Assembly: GCF_016735495.2 (NCBI RefSeq)
Contig: NZ_JAERQY020000002.1
Location: forward strand, 806,001 to 870,000
Reading direction: 5' to 3'
Source of the DNA: Lysobacter sp. MMG2
GTDB lineage: Bacteria > Pseudomonadota > Gammaproteobacteria > Xanthomonadales > Xanthomonadaceae
Length of the DNA: 64,000 nt
Positions within the stretch are counted from its first letter, which is position 1, and each line of letters opens with the position of its first letter. Position numbers and translations under genes: made by a program. The notes under the pieces are model-generated. The model was not told the DNA's origin and searched no databases. It saw only the letters and a list, made by a program, of their open reading frames with translations. Positions 15,096-24,863 of this stretch are shown piece after piece.

Positions 15096-17030
15096 ATGGA
15101 ACCGCGCCCCGCTCCCCTTCAGTTCGATTCGCTCGATGCCGCCGTCGAGTTTCTGTTCACGCGCATCGAGGGGCCGCTGCATATCGGCGCCCCGCTGGGG
15201 CTGGGCAAGCCGCACCGGCTGCTCAATGCGCTTTACGCGCGCGCCGAAGGCGATGCCTCGCGACCGCTGCACCTGTACACCGCGCTCTCGCTCGATCCGC
15301 CGAGTGGCGGCAAGGGGCTGGAAGCGCGTTTCCTCAAGCCGTTCGTCGAGCGCCATTTCGGCGCCGACTTTCCGCGCCTGGCCTACGTGCAGGCGCTCAA
15401 GCGCAATGCGCTGCCGGCGCACATCGAGATCGAGGAGTTCTACCTCCAGGGCGGCGCGCTGCTGAATTCGGTGCCGGTGCAGCGCCGCTACGCAAGCCTG
15501 AACTACACGCATGTCGCGCGTGCCCTCGCCGACCGCAAGCTCAATGCGATCGTGCAGAAAGTCGCGCGTTCGCCCGATGGCGCCCGGCTGTCGCTGTCGT
15601 GCAATACCGACCTCACCTTCGACGCGCTGGACGCCATCGCCGAACGCGGCCTGCCGCGTCCGGTGCTGATCGCCGAGATCGACCCGCGCCTGCCCTGGCT
15701 GGGCGGCAGCGCGACGGTGGCGCCGGAGTTCTTCGATGCCATCGTGATGCCGCCGGGGCCGTATCCGAAGCTGTTCGGCCTGCCGCGCCAGCCGGTGAAC
15801 GACGCCGACTACGCCATCGGCTTCCATGCCAGCACGCGGGTGCTGGATGGCGGGACGCTGCAGATCGGCATCGGCGCGCTGGCCGATGCGCTGTGCCATG
15901 CCCTGGTGCTGCGCCACGTCGACAACGACGCCTATCGCGGCGTGCTGCGCGCCCTGAATTGCCCGAACGCGGACGACGCGGCGCTGGCCCCGTTCGAGCG
16001 CGGCCTGTACGGCTGCAGCGAGATGATCAACGAGGGCTTCCGCAAGCTGGTGGAAGTCGGAGTGATCAAGCGCCGCGTGGTGGACGACCTGGCGGCGATG
16101 CAGCGCATCGAACGCGGCGGACCCAGTGCGCACGACCTCGCGCTGCTGGAGGAGAAAGGCGAGTTCCTGCACGGCGCGTTCTACCTCGGCTCGCCGGAGT
16201 TCTACGGCTGGCTGCGCGACCTGCCGCCCGACGTGCGCCGCTGCATCGGCATGAAGCGCGTGGGCGAAGTGAACGACCTGATCGGCGACATCGCCCTGGA
16301 ACGCCTGCAACGCCGCGACGCGCGCTTCTTCAATACCTGCATGATGGCCACCGCACTCGGCGCGGCGGTGTCCGATGCACTGGAAGACGGCCGCGTCGTC
16401 TCCGGCGTCGGCGGGCAATACAACTTCGTGGCGATGTCGCATGCGCTGCCGGACTCGCGCTCGGTGCTGATGCTGCGCGCTACCCGCGAGGCTCGCGGAG
16501 AGGTCACGTCGAACGTGGTCTGGAACTACGGCCACACGACCATCCCGCGCCACCTTCGCGACACGTACATCAGCGAGTACGGCATCGCCGACGTGCGGGG
16601 TCGCGCCGACGAGGACTGCGTGACGGCGATGGCGGCCATCACCGATTCGCGATTCCAGGCGGCACTGCTCGACACAGCCAAGCAAAACGGCAAGTTGCGC
16701 GCGGATTTCACGCCGCCGGCCAACGCGACGCGCAACACGCCCGAGCGCCTCGGCGCGGCGCTACGACCGTTCCGCAAGAACGGCGCGTTGCCCGACTACC
16801 CGCTCGGCAGCGATTTCACGCCGGTGGAGCAGCGATTGGTGAAGGCGCTGGCGTGGCTGAAGGCGAACACCGCCACGCGCGGCGCAAAGCTGCGCACGGT
16901 ATGGCGGGCGTTGTCGGCACGCGCGGAGGATTCCGAGGCCCTGCAGCGCATGCAGCTGGACTCGCCAAACAGTTTCGGCGAGCGTCTGGAAGCAAAGCTG
17001 GTCAGCCTGGCGCTCGCGGCGACGCGCTGA
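15096..17030 (+). CDS. Acetyl-CoA hydrolase/transferase family protein
   Basis: 644 residues, larger than the usual 420-500. The C-terminal half carries the family signatures TLQIGIGALADAL, GVGGQYNFVAM, ARGEVTSNVVWNYGHTT and YGIADVRGRADEDC, typical of CoA-transferase family I members such as 4-hydroxybutyrate or acetate CoA-transferases. The N-terminal half includes HIGAPLGLGKPHRLLNALY, which is also seen in the long proteobacterial subgroup. The substrate is unknown; cytosolic CoA-ester exchange or hydrolysis is likely. No clear ribosome-binding site precedes ATG 15096. Its 3' end overlaps the convergent gene by 29 bp. Confidence 0.82.
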   Translation: MEPRPAPLQFDSLDAAVEFLFTRIEGPLHIGAPLGLGKPHRLLNALYARAEGDASRPLHLYTALSLDPPSGGKGLEARFLKPFVERHFGADFPRLAYVQALKRNALPAHIEIEEFYLQGGALLNSVPVQRRYASLNYTHVARALADRKLNAIVQKVARSPDGARLSLSCNTDLTFDALDAIAERGLPRPVLIAEIDPRLPWLGGSATVAPEFFDAIVMPPGPYPKLFGLPRQPVNDADYAIGFHASTRVLDGGTLQIGIGALADALCHALVLRHVDNDAYRGVLRALNCPNADDAALAPFERGLYGCSEMINEGFRKLVEVGVIKRRVVDDLAAMQRIERGGPSAHDLALLEEKGEFLHGAFYLGSPEFYGWLRDLPPDVRRCIGMKRVGEVNDLIGDIALERLQRRDARFFNTCMMATALGAAVSDALEDGRVVSGVGGQYNFVAMSHALPDSRSVLMLRATREARGEVTSNVVWNYGHTTIPRHLRDTYISEYGIADVRGRADEDCVTAMAAITDSRFQAALLDTAKQNGKLRADFTPPANATRNTPERLGAALRPFRKNGALPDYPLGSDFTPVEQRLVKALAWLKANTATRGAKLRTVWRALSARAEDSEALQRMQLDSPNSFGERLEAKLVSLALAATR

Positions 17031-17721
17031 CCGTTTCGGCGCGCGGCGCCGTGGTGTCGCGCTGGCCGAGGTAGCGCGTGATCGCATCGCCGCTGAGCGC
17101 GATGCCCGCCATCGCCATGACCCAAAGCCCGGCCTCGCGCGCGCCCGCCTGGAGGCGCACGCGCCAGTGCGCGAAGCGTCCCTGCAGATGCCGTCCGAAC
17201 GCCAGGTTCAGGCCGACGAGCAACAGCGGCGGCGCGACGAAAATAAGGTTGTAGACGAGCAGCAACGGCAGCCATCGTGTTGCCGCGATCCCCTCGGCGG
17301 TCATCAGCGCGACGGCGGCGAAGTACGGCAGCGCGGTCGTCAGCTCTTCCAGCGTGACCGTCGCACCCAGCAGCGCCATGCCAAGCAGTCCACCGACGCG
17401 CGGTTCGCGTTGCGTATCCGCGGCGACCGAGACATTGGGCGCAAGCACGGCGTAGGCGAACAGCGACAGACCGATCGCCAGTTGCACCGCCAACACCACC
17501 GGATGGTCCAGCGCATCGCCGAACCGGCGCACCACCGCGCCCGCGCCGAGCATCAGCGCGATGCCCATCGACAGGTACGCGACGAAGATGCCGGCGATGT
17601 ACGCCAGCAGGCGCGAGGTCGCACCGGGTCGCGCCAGCCACCACAGCGCCACCGCGAGCGCGGACGGGTTGATGGAATCGATGACCGCCAGACCAAGCAC
17701 GGGGATGGCGAGGCTTTCCAT
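17002..17721 (-). CDS. GAP/LysE-like six-helix membrane protein
   Basis: 239 residues with about six hydrophobic helices. The opening PVLGLAVIDSINPSALAVALWWL and the middle LGATVTLEELTTALPYFAAVAL resemble the GAP (Sap, sulfolipid-addressing) branch of the LysE/CcdA-like superfamily. A small-molecule exporter or thiol-redox carrier is possible; the substrate cannot be read from sequence. The C-terminal tail (about ten residues) is encoded in DNA that is also the 3' end of the CoA-transferase gene on the other strand. Confidence 0.65.
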   Translation of the reverse strand: MESLAIPVLGLAVIDSINPSALAVALWWLARPGATSRLLAYIAGIFVAYLSMGIALMLGAGAVVRRFGDALDHPVVLAVQLAIGLSLFAYAVLAPNVSVAADTQREPRVGGLLGMALLGATVTLEELTTALPYFAAVALMTAEGIAATRWLPLLLVYNLIFVAPPLLLVGLNLAFGRHLQGRFAHWRVRLQAGAREAGLWVMAMAGIALSGDAITRYLGQRDTTAPRAETVSASPRAPG

Positions 17722-17831
17722 GTCTGCGCCCTGCGAGTGAGGTTTGGCGGCAGTCTAGTGATACCGCACGCCACGGTGTCCGTGCCGGAAGTTACTTTCT
17801 TTCGACGACCCGCGGCTCCCGGGCCCCAAAC

Positions 17832-17859
17832 GAAAGAAGCGGCCGAAGCCGCTTCTTTC
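17832..17859 (-). terminator. Terminator hairpin after tkt
   Basis: GAAAGAAGCGGC (17832-17843) and GCCGCTTCTTTC (17848-17859) form a perfect 12-bp stem with a TTCG tetraloop on the minus strand. It lies 24 bp after the tkt stop. The A/U-rich outer stem gives partial U-tracts on both sides, so it may also stop transcription from the other direction. Confidence 0.75.
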
Positions 17860-17883
17860 GCAATCGTCGATGGCGGGCGCCGT

Positions 17884-19869
17884 TTACAGCGCCTTCGCCG
17901 CCTCGACCACCTTCTCCACCGTGAAGCCGAAGTACGGGAACAGCTTCTCCGCCGGCGCCGAAGCACCGAACTCGTCGATGCCGATCACCGCACCGTCCAG
18001 ACCCACGTACTTGCGCCAGAAACCGGTGACGCCGGCCTCGATCGCCACGCGCTTGCGGCAGGCGTTGGGCAGCACGGATTCGCGGTAGGCCGCGTCCTGG
18101 CGGTCGAATACGTTGGTCGACGGCATCGACACCACACGCACCTTGTCGCCGAGCTGCTTGGCCGCGTCCATCGCCAGGCCGACTTCCGAGCCCGTCGCGA
18201 TCAGGATGATTTCCGGTGCGCCCACCGAATCCTTCAGCACGTAACCGCCGCGTTCGATGTTGGCGATCTGCTGCGCGTCGCGCGTCTGGTGCGGCAGGTT
18301 CTGGCGCGAGAAGACGAGGCAGCTCGGGCCGTCGTGGCGCACGATCGCGGCCTTCCAGCACGCGGCCGATTCCACCGCGTCGCACGGACGCCACAAGTCG
18401 TTGTGCGGGATGTAGCGCAGCGAGGCGAGGTGTTCGATCGGCTGGTGCGTCGGGCCGTCCTCGCCCAGGCCGATGGAGTCGTGCGTGTAGACGTGGATGG
18501 CATGCGCACCCATCAGCGCGCTCATGCGCACGGCGTTGCGCGCGTAGTCGCTGAACACCAGGAAGGTCGCATCGAACGGGATGAAGCACTCGTGCAGGCC
18601 CAGGCCGTTGCTGATCGCGGTCATCGCGAATTCGCGCACGCCGTAATAGACGTAGTTGGCGTTGGGGTCGTCGGTGGCGACGGACTTGCTGGCCTTCCAC
18701 AGCGTGAGGTTGGAATGCGCCAGGTCGGCCGAACCGCCGATCAGTTCCGGCAGCAGCGGCGCGAAGGTCTCGATGGCCATCTGCGAGGCCTTGCGCGAGG
18801 CGATCGTCTGGCCATCGGCCTGCACCTTGGCGATGTACTCGTCGGCGGCCTTGATGAAGCCGTCCGGCAGCTTGCCGCGCGAACGGCGCGTGAGTTCGGC
18901 GGCCGGTTCCGGGAACTGCTTGGCGTAGGCGTCGAACAGCTGGTTCCAGGCCTTTTCTTCCGCGGCGTGGTCGCGCTTGCGCCAGCCGTCGTAGATGGCC
19001 TGCGGAATCTCGAACTCGCCGTAGTTCCAGCCCAGCGCGGCGCGCGTGGCGGCCGCTTCGTCCTTGCCCAGCGGCGCGCCGTGCGAGGACTCCTTGCCGG
19101 CCTTGTTCGGCGAACCGAAACCGATCGTGGTGCGGCAGCAGATCAGCGTGGGCTTGTCGGTGGACTTCAGCGCCTGCTCGATGGCGGCCTTGATCTTCTC
19201 GCCGTCATGACCGTCGACGCCGCGGATCACGTTCCAGCCGTAGGCTTCGAAACGCTTGGGCGTGTCGTCGGTGAACCAGCCGTCGGTGTTGCCGTCGATG
19301 GAGATGTGGTTGTCGTCCCAGAAGGCGACCAGCTTGTGCAGGCCCCAGGTGCCGGCCAGCGACGCGGCTTCGTGCGAGATGCCTTCCATCAGGCAGCCAT
19401 CGCCCATGAACACCCACGTGCGGCTGTCGACGACCGGGAAGCCTTCACGGTTGAAGCGCTGCGCGAGCAGCTTCTCCGCCAGCGCCATGCCGACCGAATT
19501 GGCGAAGCCCTGGCCGAGCGGACCGGTGGTGGTCTCGATGCCGGGCGTCATGAAGTTTTCCGGATGGCCCGGCGTCTTGGAATGCAGCTGGCGGAAGTTC
19601 TTCAGCTCGTCGATCGACAGGTCGTAACCCGACAGGTGCAGCAGCGCGTACTGCAGCATCGAGCCGTGGCCGTTGGACAGCACGAAGTGGTCGCGATTGA
19701 ACCAGTCCGGATTGGCCGGGTTGTGGCGCAGGTAGTCGTTCCACAGCACTTCGGCGATGTCCGCCATGCCCATCGGCATGCCGGGGTGGCCGGAGTTGGC
19801 GGCCTGCACCGCGTCGATGGCGAGGAATCGGATGGCGTTGGCGAGGTCGCGGCGGCTGGGCGTCGTCAT
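17884..19869 (-). CDS. tkt: Transketolase
   Basis: TPP-dependent two-carbon transfer between sugar phosphates in the pentose phosphate pathway. The 661-residue protein has [18 protein letters not shown] near the start, [18 protein letters not shown], the TPP motif [18 protein letters not shown] ending in [17 protein letters not shown], and the transketolase-type [16 protein letters not shown]. An upstream in-frame start at 19947 is rejected because the first 26 residues are Pro/Arg-rich and unlike the family; ATG 19869 gives [13 protein letters not shown] strong hairpin terminator follows. Confidence 0.97.
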   Translation of the reverse strand: MTTPSRRDLANAIRFLAIDAVQAANSGHPGMPMGMADIAEVLWNDYLRHNPANPDWFNRDHFVLSNGHGSMLQYALLHLSGYDLSIDELKNFRQLHSKTPGHPENFMTPGIETTTGPLGQGFANSVGMALAEKLLAQRFNREGFPVVDSRTWVFMGDGCLMEGISHEAASLAGTWGLHKLVAFWDDNHISIDGNTDGWFTDDTPKRFEAYGWNVIRGVDGHDGEKIKAAIEQALKSTDKPTLICCRTTIGFGSPNKAGKESSHGAPLGKDEAAATRAALGWNYGEFEIPQAIYDGWRKRDHAAEEKAWNQLFDAYAKQFPEPAAELTRRSRGKLPDGFIKAADEYIAKVQADGQTIASRKASQMAIETFAPLLPELIGGSADLAHSNLTLWKASKSVATDDPNANYVYYGVREFAMTAISNGLGLHECFIPFDATFLVFSDYARNAVRMSALMGAHAIHVYTHDSIGLGEDGPTHQPIEHLASLRYIPHNDLWRPCDAVESAACWKAAIVRHDGPSCLVFSRQNLPHQTRDAQQIANIERGGYVLKDSVGAPEIILIATGSEVGLAMDAAKQLGDKVRVVSMPSTNVFDRQDAAYRESVLPNACRKRVAIEAGVTGFWRKYVGLDGAVIGIDEFGASAPAEKLFPYFGFTVEKVVEAAKAL

Positions 19870-20008
19870 GGGCGTCGGGCGGTCTTCGGCTGCGGGGAAG
19901 GGGCCGCGCGGTGGCCCGGGCATGCGCCGGGCCGGGCGGCCGCCCATTCTCCCACCCCTCAGCCTGGATGTCGCCCCGTGGCTGCGCCGGACAAGCCGGA
20001 GGCGGCGA

Positions 20009-21331
20009 TCAGGCCTCGGTGGCGGGCGGCAACTCGGACGGTGCGTCGGCTTCGCCCTTCGAAACGACGGTCGCCAGCATCAGGTCGCCGGTCACGTTGA
20101 GCGTGGTGCGGCACATGTCGAGGAAGCGGTCCACGCCCAGGATCAGGCCGATGCCCTCCGGCGGAACGCCCACCATGCCGCAGATCAGCGCGACCACCGG
20201 CAGCGAGCCCGCCGGCACGCCGGCCGTGCCGATGCCGCCGAGGATGCACACGAACATCACCGTGAACTGCTGCGCCAGGGTCAGCTCCACGCCGAAGAAC
20301 TGCGCCAGGAACAGCACCGTCACGCCTTCGAACAGCGCCGTGCCGTTCTGGTTCGCGGTGGCGCCCACCGTCAGCACGAAGCGCGAGACGCGGTTGGGCA
20401 GGTGCAGCTTCTCGTCGGCCACGCGCAGCGACGTCGGCAGCGTCGCGTTCGACGATGCCGTGGAGAACGCCATCACCATCGCTTCCTGGATGCCCTTGAA
20501 GAAGGCAATGGGCGAGTAGCCGCCGGCGAACTTCAGCACCAGCGAATAGACCACGAACTGGTGCAGCGCCAGTGCCAGCACCACCACGCCGACGTACGCG
20601 CCCAGGCTGCGCAGCAGCTCCCAGCCGAACAGCGCCGCCAGGTTGAACATGAAGCAGAACACCGCATACGGCGCGAGGCGGATCACCAGGCCGATCAGCG
20701 TCATCGACACCTGGAAGAGCCCTTCGATGCCGCGCTGCAGGGTTTCGGTCGCCTTGGTGCGCGTGAGCACCAGGCCGATGCCGAGCATCAGCGCGAAGAA
20801 CATCACCGCCAGGATGGTGTTGTCGGCGGCGGCCTTCACCACATTGTCGGGGACGATCGAGATCAGCATGTCCAGCCCCTTGGGCTGGTTGCCGGCACTG
20901 CCGACGATGGCGCTGGCGCGTTCGGCACCTTCGTTGAGCAACAGCTGCGCGCGCGCCGGGTCGATGCCCGCGCCCGGCTGCAGCCAGTTCACCAGCAGCA
21001 GGCCGAGCAGGACCGCGATGCCCGACACGACGATCGTATAGGCCAGCGTCCGCCAGCCGATGCGTCCGAGCGAACGCACATCGCCCATCTCCGCCACGCC
21101 CATGACGAGCGCCGAGAACAGCAGCGGGATGACGAGCATGAAGATCAGACGCAGGAACAGCGTGCCGGCCGGCTGCGTGACGTAGGTCGTGAGCCACTCC
21201 ACCCAGCCGGCGTGGGCGCCGGAGGTGTAATGCGCGACGAGGCCCAGCACCAGGCCCGTGGCGAAGCCGATCGCCATCTTCCAGTGCAGCGGCATCTTGG
21301 ACTTGCCGGCGCCGGTCTTCGTATCGGTCAT
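20009..21331 (-). CDS. Dicarboxylate/amino acid:cation symporter (DAACS family)
   Basis: 440 residues with eight to nine membrane helices. The signatures of the sodium:dicarboxylate symporter family are present: [26 protein letters not shown], the serine-rich hairpin region [28 protein letters not shown] (the NMDGT-like motif, here NQNGT), and [15 protein letters not shown]. It imports acidic amino acids or C4-dicarboxylates with H+ or Na+. A GGGGAA site precedes ATG 21331. It is probably monocistronic. Confidence 0.93.
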   Translation of the reverse strand: MTDTKTGAGKSKMPLHWKMAIGFATGLVLGLVAHYTSGAHAGWVEWLTTYVTQPAGTLFLRLIFMLVIPLLFSALVMGVAEMGDVRSLGRIGWRTLAYTIVVSGIAVLLGLLLVNWLQPGAGIDPARAQLLLNEGAERASAIVGSAGNQPKGLDMLISIVPDNVVKAAADNTILAVMFFALMLGIGLVLTRTKATETLQRGIEGLFQVSMTLIGLVIRLAPYAVFCFMFNLAALFGWELLRSLGAYVGVVVLALALHQFVVYSLVLKFAGGYSPIAFFKGIQEAMVMAFSTASSNATLPTSLRVADEKLHLPNRVSRFVLTVGATANQNGTALFEGVTVLFLAQFFGVELTLAQQFTVMFVCILGGIGTAGVPAGSLPVVALICGMVGVPPEGIGLILGVDRFLDMCRTTLNVTGDLMLATVVSKGEADAPSELPPATEA

Positions 21332-21378
21332 TCGCGGGTTCCCCAGGGCGTGATGCGGAAAAACCCGGCGAGCTTAGC

Positions 21379-21396
21379 AAAAAGCCCTTTCCGGGC
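21379..21396 (-). terminator. Weak terminator after the bat operon
   Basis: The minus strand has a short GCCC-GGAAA-GGGC stem followed immediately by TTTTT, about 20 bp after the batD stop. The 4-bp stem is marginal. Confidence 0.35.
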
Positions 21397-21417
21397 CGTG
21401 TGCCGTGGACGGCCGGA

Positions 21418-23136
21418 TCAGCCTCGCCCGCGTTCAGGCGGATACAACGGCGCCAGCGGGGAGGGCTCGGTCGCGGCCTGCGCATGCCACTTCGGCCCCT
21501 GCGCGAACGCTTGGCGCAGATGTTCGCGCGCGGTCACCGCGCTGCCGCCGCCCCAGCGCGCGTGCTGCAGGACATCGAGGGCTTCGCGCTGGCGCGGATC
21601 GGCCAGGCGTGCGCGCACGGTGTCGAGGTCGCGCGCCGGTGGGCGCGCGAGCGCGCACAACGCGTCGGCCACGTCGCCCAGGTCGCCGCGGTCGATCAGG
21701 CGCTTGAGGTCGATGTGCTGGCCCGGCGACGGAGGTTCGTCGGCACGCGGCACCGCCGCGACCTTCGCCGCATCGCTGCGATGCAGGCCCCACACCAGCG
21801 TGAACAGCCACAACGCCGCGAACAGCAGTGCGGCGAGCACCCAGATGCGATTGGCGCCGCCCAGGTCCGCGAACGACGACACCGGCGCGCGAGCGGCGAT
21901 GTCGACGCCGGACGACGGTGCGGCGTTCGGCGCGGGCGTGCCGTTCGTCGATGCCGTCGACGTACCGGGCAACACGGTCCATGACAGCGGCGGCAGCGCC
22001 GTGGTCTGCGCGCTGCCGTCGCGCACGTTCCACCAGCGCATCTGCATGCCGGCCAGTTGCACGTTGCCTTCGCGGGCGGGCACGAGCGAGAAACGGCGCG
22101 TGAGCTTCACGCGCGGACGTCCATCGACGAAACGCTCGTCGGCCTGCACGGGCTCGGCGAACACCTGCACGCCGTCGATCGGCGGCAGCTGGAGTTCGGG
22201 CATCTGCGCCGCCATCGCGCCATCGGCGAGCGCTTCGACGGTGACCGTGGCCGCGCTGCCCACGCGCAGTTCCTGCGGATTGGACTGGTAACGCAGCGTG
22301 AGGTTCTGCAACGGCAGCCACGGCTGCGGTGCGTTGGCCGGCGCCGCTTGCACGTCGAGCTTGCGCGGCGTGCCCTGCGCTTCCAGTGCGCCGCCACGGC
22401 CGCCGAGCAGATCGTCGAAGAAGCCGCCCGCGCCGCGCCCTTCGAAACGCGCGGGCGGAATCGTCAGCACGCCGCTGCGCTCGGGCACCAGCAGGAAGCG
22501 GCGTTCGACGATGTGGTAACGGCGCCCGCCGATGTCGCGCTGGTACTGCGCATCGTCGCCGACACGCTGCAGCGAGGCGCCTTCCGGCGCGTCCTGATCG
22601 AGCTGCCCGGAGATCAGCGGCGTCGCCGAATACAGCCGCACCACCCAGCCCACCGATTGCTGCACGTAGGGATCGGGATCGTCCGCTTCGCTTTCGATGA
22701 ACACGTCCTCCGTGCGCGTGGCCGACGGTGCGGCGGCAGGCGCGACGGTGATCGGGATCGGCTGCGTGCGCAGGCTGCCGACGTTGAGCGCGGGGATCGT
22801 GATCACGCCATCGCGGCGCGGACGCAGCGCTACCGCGTACAGCGTGCGGATCGTGCTGCGGCCGTTGTTCATCAGGAATTCGCGACGGCTCGTGCGACCG
22901 CTGACGAAGAAATCGGTGAGCAGCGGCGCGTAGTCGGGTTCACTTGCGGTGGTCGCCGCGGTGCTCTCGATGTTGAGCGTGACCGTTTCGCCCATCGCGA
23001 TGCGATCGCGGTCCAGCCACGCGCGCACCTGCGCGGAGGCGTCCAGACTGATCATCGCCAGCAATATCAGCAGTGCGACGCGCGGGAGCAGACGTGCAAT
23101 GGCGCGGCGCGCGGTGTCGGGAATCGCGGTGTTCAT
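21418..23136 (-). CDS. batD: BatD-family (aerotolerance) membrane protein
   Basis: 572 residues: an N-terminal signal (VALLILLAMISLDASA), a long beta-rich periplasmic part and a membrane helix near residue 430 (IWVLAALLFAALWLFTLVWGL), then a cytoplasmic helical tail. BatD signatures are VRAWLDRDRIAMGETVTLNIE, FFVSGRTSRREFLMNNG, GVITIPALNVG and ERSGVLTIPPARFEG. It belongs to the Bat complex thought to support envelope homeostasis. The ATG overlaps the BatB/C stop by 4 bp. It is the last gene of the moxR-led operon. Confidence 0.88.
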   Translation of the reverse strand: MNTAIPDTARRAIARLLPRVALLILLAMISLDASAQVRAWLDRDRIAMGETVTLNIESTAATTASEPDYAPLLTDFFVSGRTSRREFLMNNGRSTIRTLYAVALRPRRDGVITIPALNVGSLRTQPIPITVAPAAAPSATRTEDVFIESEADDPDPYVQQSVGWVVRLYSATPLISGQLDQDAPEGASLQRVGDDAQYQRDIGGRRYHIVERRFLLVPERSGVLTIPPARFEGRGAGGFFDDLLGGRGGALEAQGTPRKLDVQAAPANAPQPWLPLQNLTLRYQSNPQELRVGSAATVTVEALADGAMAAQMPELQLPPIDGVQVFAEPVQADERFVDGRPRVKLTRRFSLVPAREGNVQLAGMQMRWWNVRDGSAQTTALPPLSWTVLPGTSTASTNGTPAPNAAPSSGVDIAARAPVSSFADLGGANRIWVLAALLFAALWLFTLVWGLHRSDAAKVAAVPRADEPPSPGQHIDLKRLIDRGDLGDVADALCALARPPARDLDTVRARLADPRQREALDVLQHARWGGGSAVTAREHLRQAFAQGPKWHAQAATEPSPLAPLYPPERGRG

Positions 23137-24863
23137 TCGTTGCCCTCGCCCGTGGAACGGCGACGTTCGTGCTCGATGCGGAACTTCTCGCGCAGCAGGC
23201 CGCCCGGGTCGTCCGGCACGCGGCGCAGCCAGGCTTCGTTCGCCAGGCGCTGCTCGCGTTGCTGCGGTGTCTCGTTGCGTACTTCGCCGGGCTCGCGCGG
23301 TTGGCCGGTGGCGCCGCGCTGCTGCTCCAGTGCACGCTGCATGCGTTCGCGCTGGGCGGCGTCGGCCTGGCGTTGTGCGTCGGCGTCGGCCGGCGCGCCT
23401 TCGGGATTCGGCTCGGGCGGTTGCTGGCCGCTCTGCGGATTGGGCTGTTGCGCCTGTTTCTGCTGCGGCTCTTGCGGCTGTTGTTGCTGGTCGGACGGGC
23501 TCTGTCCGGACTTGGGCTGATTGTCCTTGGACTGCGAAGATTTATCGCCCGCGCCGCCGGACGGTGGCTTCTTCTTCATCGCCGCTTGCACCGCGCGCTT
23601 GTTGGCGAGTGCATCGGGCATGTCCGGCTGGCGCTTGAGCGCTTCATCGTAGGCCGCGATCGCCTGCGGAAGCTGGCCCGACTTCGCCAGCGCGTTGCCG
23701 CGGTTGTAGTGCGCGTCGGCGCTGTCGGCGCGTTGGTACTCCTGTGCCGCCGCCGCGAAGTCGCCGCGACGGTAGGCGGCATTGCCTTCGTCGACGCGTG
23801 CGTGTTCCACCTGGTCGGCACGCCGCCACCAGTCGGCGGCTTTCGCCGGCGTCCACAACACGCACATCGCGATGACGGCCAGAGCAGCACGACGTCGGAA
23901 TGCGAGCAGCGCCAGCAGCATCAACGGCGGCAGCAGCCAGTAGCCTTCGTCCCGCCATGCGTTGCCACGCGCGCCGTCAACGCGGGTCGCGTCGTCGACG
24001 GTGCCGGGATCGAGCACGCCCAGCGCGCGCAGGTCGCCATCGTCCGCGGCGATGTCCGCGTAGCGCCCCCCGCCGGCGGAGGCAAGCCCGCGCAGCGAGC
24101 CGCCATCGAGGCGCGCCGTCGCAAACGTGCCGTCGCCGCGACGGAACGGCGCACCCGCCTGGCTGCCAAGACCGAGCACGTCCACGCGATACCCCTGTCG
24201 TGCCGCGCTCGCGGCCGCGTTGTTTGCGGCATCGTCGGCGTGGTCGCTCATCACCAGGATGCGGCCGCGATCGAAACCTGACTGCTTCAGCAACTGCGCC
24301 GACCACGCGATCGCCCGATCCACGCGCTGGCCGTCGACAGGCATCACTTCCGGCGACAGCGCGTCGAGGAACAAGGCGACGTTGGCCGCGTCTTCCGTGA
24401 GAGGCGCGACGGTGAAGGCGTCGTCGGCGAATGCGACCAGCGCGACCTGCCCACCCTCGCGTTCGCGCAGCAGCGTGGAGAGCTTGGCGCGCGCCTGCGC
24501 GAGGCGTGACGGCGGCAGGTCGGCCGCAAGCGCGGCGCTGGAGAGATCGACCGCGACCACCAACGGCGTGCGGCTTTGCCAGAGCGGCTGCGGGGTCTGG
24601 CGCCAGCTCGGCCCCGCAAGCGCCAGCACCGCCAGCACGTACGCAACCATCGCAATCGACACGCCCCAGCGCACTCGCGCATTGCCGCGCTCGACCAGCA
24701 GGTGCGGCAGCAGGTGCGCATCGACGTTCTCGCGCCACACGCTGCTGCGACGACGACGCACCCGCCACAACCCGACCAGCACCGGCAGCGCAAGCAATGC
24801 CCACAGCCACTGCGGGCGAAGCAGGTGCAGTGACGCGAGCGAGAAGTCGGCCAGCGCGTTCAT
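23133..24863 (-). CDS. BatB-BatC fusion: VWA domain plus TPR and Gln-rich tail
   Basis: 576 residues. The N terminus has a membrane helix (LLRPQWLWALLALPVLVGLW), a second near residue 60, then a von Willebrand A domain. Its MIDAS site reads DLSSA (D106-A110), with Ala in place of the usual last Ser, while TEDAANVALFLDAL and ILVMSDHADDA keep the rest of the fold. A membrane helix around residue 310 leads to a periplasmic TPR (YRRGDFAAAAQEYQRA, YNRGNALAKSGQ) and a Gln/Pro-rich tail. BatB and BatC are separate genes in some bacteria and fused here. Much of the frame upstream of 24863 is open but is antisense-like noise within batA; ATG 24863 overlaps the batA stop (ATGA). Confidence 0.88.
   Translation of the reverse strand: MNALADFSLASLHLLRPQWLWALLALPVLVGLWRVRRRRSSVWRENVDAHLLPHLLVERGNARVRWGVSIAMVAYVLAVLALAGPSWRQTPQPLWQSRTPLVVAVDLSSAALAADLPPSRLAQARAKLSTLLREREGGQVALVAFADDAFTVAPLTEDAANVALFLDALSPEVMPVDGQRVDRAIAWSAQLLKQSGFDRGRILVMSDHADDAANNAAASAARQGYRVDVLGLGSQAGAPFRRGDGTFATARLDGGSLRGLASAGGGRYADIAADDGDLRALGVLDPGTVDDATRVDGARGNAWRDEGYWLLPPLMLLALLAFRRRAALAVIAMCVLWTPAKAADWWRRADQVEHARVDEGNAAYRRGDFAAAAQEYQRADSADAHYNRGNALAKSGQLPQAIAAYDEALKRQPDMPDALANKRAVQAAMKKKPPSGGAGDKSSQSKDNQPKSGQSPSDQQQQPQEPQQKQAQQPNPQSGQQPPEPNPEGAPADADAQRQADAAQRERMQRALEQQRGATGQPREPGEVRNETPQQREQRLANEAWLRRVPDDPGGLLREKFRIEHERRRSTGEGNE

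Noticed and set aside
17167-20100. Plus-strand open frame opposite tkt
   Set aside because: tkt is unmistakable on the other strand; the plus frame has only low-complexity Arg/Gly/Val/Gln content.
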